From contig NZ_VUJV01000003.1 of the NCBI RefSeq assembly GCF_008373755.1, forward strand, positions 992,001 through 1,056,000: a stretch of DNA of 64,000 nucleotides. The letters run 5' to 3'. The notes under the pieces are model-generated. The model was not told the DNA's origin. It did not search any database and saw only the letters and a list, made by a program, of their open reading frames with translations. Every line of letters starts with the position of its first letter. Within the stretch, counting starts at the first letter, position 1. Source of the stretch: Nocardioides humilatus (GTDB lineage Bacteria; Actinomycetota; Actinomycetes; Propionibacteriales; Nocardioidaceae). Made by a program: the position numbers and the translations under genes. Below are positions 55,243 through 61,218 of this stretch, piece after piece.

Positions 55243-58107
55243 TTAGCCCGCTGCCTTCCCGCTGCCCTTGACGCTGACCGAGGTCGTCACCGACGGCCCG
55301 GTCTCAGGGCTGATGTAGGCGCCATCCGCACCGGCCGAGCGGAGGACCCGCAGCTGGAGGAACAGGTCAGCATTCGGCGCGGCGCCGGCCTTGGTCGGCG
55401 CGAACGCAAGCCGTACGACGCAGGTCTGGCCGGGCGCGACCCGCTGGAGCTTCGATCCGAAGAACGGGTCGTAATAGGTGCACTCGTCGGCACCCTCCAC
55501 GATCGTGAAGACCTGCGTCGCGCCGAGGGACGGCGCCACGGTGATCTGCTCCGAGGTCGTGTTGGTGACCACCACGTCGAGGTAGGACGTCGTCCCCACG
55601 GTCGTCACCGGGAACGCCGGGGCCTTGGGGTTGAGGGTGACCGTCGGCGCTGTAGCCGTGCCCTTGAAAGTCACCTCGCGCGGCACCCCGGGGCTGTTCG
55701 GCCGCAAGGCGAAGGCGTTGTCGGCACCGCTGCTGCCGCGGACCCGGAAGTCCGCCACCACCGACTCGGCCCCCACAGCGCCGGGTTGATAGGTGACGAG
55801 GACGTTGCAGGTGCCGCCCGCCGCGACGGTCTGGAGGTAGGTCTTGAACACGAACGGGTCGTCGACGCGGCAGTCGTCACCGCCGCCGGGGTAGAAGTCG
55901 GCGGAGAACGTGGCGCCCGGGATCTGGGGGTCGATCGTGATCGGCCCGTTGGAGGTGTTGGTGACGGTCACGAGCATGCTCGACGTCGTCCCGAGGAGCG
56001 TGCTCGGGAACGTGGTCGACGTCGTCGCGATCGTCGGCGCCTTGCCGGTGCCCTTCACCTTCACGGTGGTGACCGTCCCCGGCCCGCCGCCCGGGTAGAC
56101 GTAGGAGCCGGCCGGCCCCGTGCTCAGCCGGGTGAAGAGCTGCAGGTCCGCGGCCTCGCCGCCGTTGCGCGACGCGGTGTAGGTCAACACGAGCGAGCAC
56201 GGCGCACCGGGCGCGAGCCGTGGGACGTAATAGCCGCCGAAACCGTCCTCGCTGACACAGGTGCCGGTCGAGTAGTCGATGGCGAACGGCCCGGGCGGGA
56301 GCTGCGGGTCGATCACGACCTGCTCGTTCGAGGTGTTGGTGAGCTCGACGGTCATGATCGAGGTCCCCTCGGTGGGCGTGACCGGGAACTTGGGAGCGCT
56401 CGGGTTGGCAGCCACGGTGGGCCCCTTCGCGCTCGCCTTCACGGTGACCGACTCCGTCGAGGGGAACTGGCTCGACGGCGCCTTGTAGTCGCCGTCGGCA
56501 CCCGTGGCGGCACGCAGGCCGAGCACGACCTTCGCCGTGGTGTTTCCCTCGGCGACCGCGAAATAGCTGAGTCCGACCACGCAGCTGGAGCCCGGCGCGA
56601 CCGTCCGCGCGCTGTACTGGCCGAGGTAGGGGTCGTAGAAGTAGCACTCGCCGCTGTCGTAGGTGACCGAGATCGTCCCACCCTCGGCGACCGTCGGCTC
56701 GATGCTGATCGGGCTGGACGAGGTGTTCTTCACCGTGAAGCTCGCCTGCGAGCTCTGCCCGACCATGATCTCGGGGATGGTCACCGACTTCGGCGCGGCC
56801 GCGGCCGTCGGCGCCTTGCCCGAGCCCTTGAGAGACAGGGTCATCGACGCGTCCGGGGTGAAGTTGACGGTGTTGACGTCGCTGCCCTGGGTCGCGTTCG
56901 GATAGCTGAAGAGGTCGACCTTGACCTTGCCGGTCCCGGCGTTGCCGTCCTGCGCGGCGTAGAAGCTGAAGGACATCCGGCAGGTCTGGTCGGGCACGAG
57001 GACGACGCCGGTGTCGGCGTTGCGCTGGCAGGCGTCGGAGGGGGAGTTGACGTCATAGGTGTACGGCGGGAACTCCGGGTCGGTGATGTGCGCACCGAGC
57101 GCGATCTTGACGTTCGAGGTGTTCTTGACGAGGACCGTGCCCGTGGCGGTCGAGCCCGTGGTGATCTGGCCGAAGCTGAGGGTGGTCTGGTCGACGCTGA
57201 TCGTCGGGGCGGCGCCGGTCCCCGTGAGGGTCAGCGGCGACGACGTCGTCGGCGGACCGCTGGTGGCGATGAGGCTGCCCGGCGTCTCACCGGGCACCAC
57301 CCAGGCGTTGATCCTGGCCTGACCGGTCTGCTTGCCCTTCGCGGTCGGGTTGAAGGTGTACTGGATCGTGCAGGTCCCTCCGGTCGCCAGCACGACGGAG
57401 CGGTTGCCAGAACCGGTCTGGACCGAGCAGTCACCCTGGTCCTCGCCGACGAACTCCCGGTGGATCGCGAAGAGACCGTCCGTCGGCGCGACCATGGCGC
57501 TGTCGAAGGCGAGGGCCGCTGCGGTGTTGTTGGTGACGGAGATCGGGATCGTCTTGGAACCGTCGACACTGACGTTGCCGAAGGCCGCGTCGTCGGGGTT
57601 CACCGTGTACTTGACCGATCCGCCGGTTCCCTTGATCTGCAAGGTCTTGGTCGCCGCGGCCCGTAGCCCGTTGATGGACTGGGCGCTCCGGGGTGCCGCG
57701 CCCTGGAAGACGTAGGCGCTCACCTTCGTGGACGCGTTCGTGGCCTTTGCCCCGGTCGGCTTGTAGTGGAACAGGAAGGAGCAGAACTGCTCGGCAGGCA
57801 CCACCGCGACGGCCCCCGCATCAACCATGCAGGCGCCCTCGTTCATCTCGGGAACGAAATCGACGCCGCTCGCCGACGGACTGATCTCGCCGACGGCGAA
57901 ACCCAGCTGGACGGACGAGGTGTTCTGGATCGTGACGTTCTGCCACCGCTCGTCGCCGACGACCACGGTGCCGAACTGCAGGGTGGACGGCGTGATCTCG
58001 AAGGTCGGCGCCGCGGCGTGCGCAGGCGCCGGGGCCAGGAACGGCGCAGCAAGCAACGCCAGAAGGGCGGCCAGAGTCAGGATCGACCACCGCGAAATCG
58101 TGTGCAT
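55243..58107 (-). CDS. Secreted protein of seven tandem Ig-like (choice-of-anchor D/HYDIN-type) modules
   Basis: 954 aa; ATG with GGGAG 6 nt upstream. Sec signal peptide, cleaved near AHAAAP (residue about 32). Seven modules of roughly 115-140 residues follow, starting at about residues 33, 158, 300, 425, 555, 690 and 825. Each begins with a strand like LQFGTVVVGDE or AFPVTTVGTTS, has VTNTS in the next strand, and most carry a Cys pair (for example ECTYYDPFFGSK..QTC) likely to form a disulfide. Linkers are near-identical (KGTGKAPT, KGSGKAPT, TGTGAAPT). No sorting signal, membrane anchor or enzyme domain is seen, so it is probably exported to the envelope or medium. Divergent from the membrane cyclase gene. 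Function unknown; adhesive or structural role is a guess. Confidence 0.8.
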   Translation of the reverse strand: MHTISRWSILTLAALLALLAAPFLAPAPAHAAAPTFEITPSTLQFGTVVVGDERWQNVTIQNTSSVQLGFAVGEISPSASGVDFVPEMNEGACMVDAGAVAVVPAEQFCSFLFHYKPTGAKATNASTKVSAYVFQGAAPRSAQSINGLRAAATKTLQIKGTGGSVKYTVNPDDAAFGNVSVDGSKTIPISVTNNTAAALAFDSAMVAPTDGLFAIHREFVGEDQGDCSVQTGSGNRSVVLATGGTCTIQYTFNPTAKGKQTGQARINAWVVPGETPGSLIATSGPPTTSSPLTLTGTGAAPTISVDQTTLSFGQITTGSTATGTVLVKNTSNVKIALGAHITDPEFPPYTYDVNSPSDACQRNADTGVVLVPDQTCRMSFSFYAAQDGNAGTGKVKVDLFSYPNATQGSDVNTVNFTPDASMTLSLKGSGKAPTAAAAPKSVTIPEIMVGQSSQASFTVKNTSSSPISIEPTVAEGGTISVTYDSGECYFYDPYLGQYSARTVAPGSSCVVGLSYFAVAEGNTTAKVVLGLRAATGADGDYKAPSSQFPSTESVTVKASAKGPTVAANPSAPKFPVTPTEGTSIMTVELTNTSNEQVVIDPQLPPGPFAIDYSTGTCVSEDGFGGYYVPRLAPGAPCSLVLTYTASRNGGEAADLQLFTRLSTGPAGSYVYPGGGPGTVTTVKVKGTGKAPTIATTSTTFPSTLLGTTSSMLVTVTNTSNGPITIDPQIPGATFSADFYPGGGDDCRVDDPFVFKTYLQTVAAGGTCNVLVTYQPGAVGAESVVADFRVRGSSGADNAFALRPNSPGVPREVTFKGTATAPTVTLNPKAPAFPVTTVGTTSYLDVVVTNTTSEQITVAPSLGATQVFTIVEGADECTYYDPFFGSKLQRVAPGQTCVVRLAFAPTKAGAAPNADLFLQLRVLRSAGADGAYISPETGPSVTTSVSVKGSGKAAG

Positions 58108-58294
58108 CTCTTGCTCCCGGTTTGCTCGTCGCGACGACGGGACCCCCGGAGATCCGCGACGCGATCCTCGCGGCCGCCTCTGGGGCTGTCTACCGTGATT
58201 TCCCCTGGTTGCCGGTCGAGCGGGCTCAGGGGGTGAGGCAGATCACCGGCCGTGACGGCGACCGGAGTCACCGTGCTGCGCACCTCATCAGGAA

Positions 58295-58300
58295 TAGCAT
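58295..58300 (+). promoter_or_regulatory. Minus-10 element TAGCAT, leaderless cyclase transcript
   Basis: TAGCAT is followed by 7 nt and GTG at 58308. The 200 bp between this gene and the divergent Ig-like gene show nothing else clear. Confidence 0.4.
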
Positions 58301-58307
58301 CACGGGC

Positions 58308-59648
58308 GTGACGCGTGCCAACACGATGTCGATCCTCTTCACCGACCTGGTCGGGTCGACAGCGATGGGTGATCGGCTGGGTGACGACGACGCCGAGACG
58401 GTGCGGCGACGGTTCTTCGCGATCATCGAGGAGGCGGTGGAGCCCACCGGTGGCCGGATCGTGAAGACGCTCGGCGACGGCCACATGGTCGTCTTCGCGA
58501 GCGCGCTCGACGCGGTCGGCTGCGGCATCGCGATCCAGGCCGCCGTCGATGCGCACAACTCCGAGCCCGACGCCGAACACATCGGCGTCCGGGTGGGGAT
58601 CAACGCAGGCGACGTCTCGGTGGAGGGCGAGGACTACTTCGGCACGCCGGTCACCATCGCCAAGCGGCTCTGCGACTCCGCTGACGGGGGCCAGATCCTC
58701 ATCTCCGGGCTCGTCGAGTCGCTCGTCGGGACCCGCGGCGGCTTCGCCTTCCGCCACGTCGCCCCCTTGGAGCTGCGCGGGTTGTCGCGTCCCCAGGCGG
58801 CGAGCGAGGTGCTCTGGCGCAACCCCGAGACCGCGTTCACCACGGCGAGCACCAAGGCTGCGCGGCCCACCACCGCTGCCGGGCAACCCCGGCGCTGGGG
58901 TCGGCGGCGCAGCGCGGTGGCCGCGGTCGTCGGCCTCGTCACCGCCGGCGCGATCATCGCTGCCGTCGCGAGCAAGGACGAGGACCAGGAGCCGGAGGAC
59001 AAGCCCAACCCGGCGGCGCCGTACAGCGGGAAGGTGCTCATCGACGTCACTGGCACCGTCCCGTCCAGCGACCGGCGGCGGGTGCACACGTTCGAGGCGT
59101 ACGCCGGCGACGTCGTCCACCTCGACCTGTGGAGCCGCGCTCCGGGCGTCTACCTGGTGCTCGAGCTGCGCACCGAGTCGGGGCGCCTGCTCGCCTTCGA
59201 CGAGGGAGCGGGCGACCCCGGCATCTCCGCGTTCGAGCTGACCCGCAACGGCCAGTACCAAGCCGTGGCACGGATGTTCCGACCGGCCGAGAACGGCCCC
59301 TACGAGCTGAGGGTCGTCCGGTCCGACGGTCCGGCGGCGGAGGCGCTCGGCGTCGGCTACGACGAGTTCGTGAAGCCCGGCCAGACCTACCTCCAGCAGG
59401 TCCGGCTGAGGAAGGGCCGCAGCACCCGGGTCGAGGTCCTCTCGGAGTCGGTCAACCGGGCCGACCTCGTCCTGGAACTCGTGGACAGCGCCGGCGTAGT
59501 CGTCGCGAGCGACGACGGCTCCGGCGAGCTGGGCGATCCGTCGATCAAGCGCTTCAGGCCGGCGGCGACCGGGAGCTACACGGTCCGGGTGCGGGCGAAG
59601 ACGCCCCGCGACCTCGGCGCATTCCGGGTCGCCGTGATCACGAACTGA
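58308..59648 (+). CDS. Membrane-anchored class III adenylate/guanylate cyclase with extracytoplasmic beta-rich domain
   Basis: 446 aa from GTG at 58308; the frame is open further upstream but the TAGCAT box and the start of the cyclase fold favour this site. Residues 8-170 are a class III cyclase domain: metal Asp13 (FTDLVGST) and Asp57 (KTLGDG), base-recognition Lys53 and Asp109 (DYFGTPV), transition-state Arg120. The transition-state Asn is replaced by Thr116 (VTIAKR). One membrane helix at 202-222 follows basic residues (RRWGRRR), then about 220 extracytoplasmic residues with two similar beta-rich halves resembling PPC domains. Cyclase inside, sensor-like domain outside, is the reverse of the common order. 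Near a Crp-type regulator gene and a second cyclase. Confidence 0.85.
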   Translation: MTRANTMSILFTDLVGSTAMGDRLGDDDAETVRRRFFAIIEEAVEPTGGRIVKTLGDGHMVVFASALDAVGCGIAIQAAVDAHNSEPDAEHIGVRVGINAGDVSVEGEDYFGTPVTIAKRLCDSADGGQILISGLVESLVGTRGGFAFRHVAPLELRGLSRPQAASEVLWRNPETAFTTASTKAARPTTAAGQPRRWGRRRSAVAAVVGLVTAGAIIAAVASKDEDQEPEDKPNPAAPYSGKVLIDVTGTVPSSDRRRVHTFEAYAGDVVHLDLWSRAPGVYLVLELRTESGRLLAFDEGAGDPGISAFELTRNGQYQAVARMFRPAENGPYELRVVRSDGPAAEALGVGYDEFVKPGQTYLQQVRLRKGRSTRVEVLSESVNRADLVLELVDSAGVVVASDDGSGELGDPSIKRFRPAATGSYTVRVRAKTPRDLGAFRVAVITN

Positions 59649-59660
59649 CAGCCCTGTTGG

Positions 59661-60440
59661 TCACTCGGCGAACTGCGAGGTCCGGACGAGCCGGTTGAAG
59701 CCGATCGACTTGAGGAAGGCGGTCCGGGTGCCGGCGTGGGCCTCGTGGGCGAAGGTCTGCGGGAGCGACGCCTTCAGGTCGTGGCGCGGGTAGCGCTTGA
59801 GCACCCGGGTGACCGAGCCGGGATCCAGGTGGCGGTAGCGCAGGCCGATGGTGTCGACGCCCGCGCCGGCCTGGAGCAGCACGGCCTCAGGCCCGAACGA
59901 CGGGTCGATCCTCGCGTTGAGGTGGAGGCTGATCGCGTTGGACAGGGTCGCTCGTCGCACGACGTCCAGGCCGCGGGCCTCCGACCACTCGTCGGCCAGG
60001 ATGCCGCCGCGAGCGGCGAAGCAGGCCATCCGGGCGTGGTCGCGGTGGGTCGCGTCGAGGGTGAGGTCGTGGAGCATCGAGGCGACGAAGAACAGCTCAC
60101 GATCGGGGTCCAGCCCGTCGCGCTTGGCCAGCATGAGCCCCCAGAAGTAGGTGCGGACCGAGTGGTTGTAGAGCAGGGGCGACGTCGTCGTACGGCACTC
60201 CTCGTCGGCCTCCCGGGCGATCTTCGAGTCCGGGACCGTCAGCTCGTCCGCATCGAGGGAGGCACCGTTGCGCACTGGCACCCCGAGTCGGTCGGCGGCG
60301 CGTGCGGCCATCAGGGGGCCGAGGGTGCGCGTCGACAGGGCGCCCTCGCGGACCTGCTCCCAGCGGGACATGCGGCCGCCGCGGGCCCGCGCCCACGCGA
60401 GAGTGCCGAAGGCCGGCACATCGGTGCCTGTGGTGGTCAT
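59661..60440 (-). CDS. HD-domain protein (metal-dependent phosphohydrolase-like)
   Basis: 259 aa from ATG at 60440; an ATG at 60371 would remove 23 residues without known features. HD pattern: His93 (LLYNHSVRTYFWG), His124-Asp125 (ASMLHDLTLD), and a later Asp expected to complete the metal site. The LLYNHSVRTYFWG block is like that of cyanamide-hydratase-type HD proteins. Divergent from the Crp-type regulator and convergent with the membrane cyclase. Phosphodiesterase activity on cyclic nucleotides is possible from context but not shown by sequence. Confidence 0.75.
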   Translation of the reverse strand: MTTTGTDVPAFGTLAWARARGGRMSRWEQVREGALSTRTLGPLMAARAADRLGVPVRNGASLDADELTVPDSKIAREADEECRTTTSPLLYNHSVRTYFWGLMLAKRDGLDPDRELFFVASMLHDLTLDATHRDHARMACFAARGGILADEWSEARGLDVVRRATLSNAISLHLNARIDPSFGPEAVLLQAGAGVDTIGLRYRHLDPGSVTRVLKRYPRHDLKASLPQTFAHEAHAGTRTAFLKSIGFNRLVRTSQFAE

Positions 60441-60525
60441 GGACTCACTGTCCCGAAAGGACGGCGACGGCACAATCACGCGTGCTGCCTGAACGACGAC
60501 ATCCCTGCCTCGGAGCCCAGGGCGG

Positions 60526-60531
60526 TAGCGT
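60526..60531 (+). promoter_or_regulatory. Minus-10 element TAGCGT, leaderless Crp-type transcript
   Basis: TAGCGT is followed by 6 nt and ATG at 60538. It lies in the 97-bp gap shared with the divergent HD gene. Confidence 0.45.
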
Positions 60532-60537
60532 CGGCCC

Positions 60538-61218
60538 ATGACGGCAACGGGCGCGGACCTCCGCGTCGGGTTCTTCGGCGAGCTCGACCCCGCGGACCGC
60601 GCAGCGATCGCTTCCCGTGGCCGGCTGCGCCGTTTCGACACCGGTTCCCCACTGATGCGCGAGGGCCAGGCCGGCACCGAGGTCCTGGTCATCGTGTCGG
60701 GACGGGCCAAGGTCACCTACCTGACCCGCGACGGCCGTGAGGTGATCCTCGACTTCCGTGGCCCCGGCGACCTGCTCGGAGAGATGGCAGTGGTCGACGG
60801 CAACCCTCGCTCCAACACGGTCCAGGCGATCGAGCCCGTGGAGGCCTTGGCGATGCCGGCCGCGGACTTCCGGGACCTGGTCGCGCAGAGCCCGACCTTG
60901 GCCAACCGGTTGCTCCAGAACATGATCCGCAGGTTCCGGGACTCCGACCGCAAGGTGATCGAGTTCGGCGCCTCCCACGCCGTCGGCCGGGTCGCCGCCC
61001 GGCTCGTCGAGATGGTCGAGCGGTTCGGGACGCTGACCCCTGCGGGGCACGTGATCGACCTGCCGATCAGCCAGGACGAGCTGGCCGGCTGGACCGGGTC
61101 CTCCCGCGAGGCGGTCGCGAAGGCGCTGCACGCGCTGCGTGAGCTCGGCCTGGTCTCGACCGATCGCCGCAGCTACACGGTCCGCGACCTCGAGGGGCTC
61201 CAGCGGCGCTACCTCTGA
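60538..61218 (+). CDS. Crp-type cyclic-AMP-responsive transcriptional regulator
   Basis: 226 aa. N-terminal cyclic-nucleotide-binding domain whose phosphate-binding cassette LGEMAVVDGNPRSNTVQA keeps the Gly-Glu (81-82) and Arg-Ser (91-92) that hold cAMP, in contrast to the Crp/Fnr gene at 53024. Dimer helix SPTLANRLLQNMIRRFRDSDRK. C-terminal winged helix with ISQDELAGWTGSSREAVAKAL. Located between a membrane cyclase and a cyclase-ATPase gene, which makes a local cAMP circuit plausible. Its stop overlaps the convergent gene by 10 bp. Confidence 0.87.
   Translation: MTATGADLRVGFFGELDPADRAAIASRGRLRRFDTGSPLMREGQAGTEVLVIVSGRAKVTYLTRDGREVILDFRGPGDLLGEMAVVDGNPRSNTVQAIEPVEALAMPAADFRDLVAQSPTLANRLLQNMIRRFRDSDRKVIEFGASHAVGRVAARLVEMVERFGTLTPAGHVIDLPISQDELAGWTGSSREAVAKALHALRELGLVSTDRRSYTVRDLEGLQRRYL

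Noticed and set aside
55786-57666. 626-aa plus-strand frame
   Set aside because: Antisense of the Ig-like repeat gene, whose signal peptide, ribosome binding site and modules are clear.
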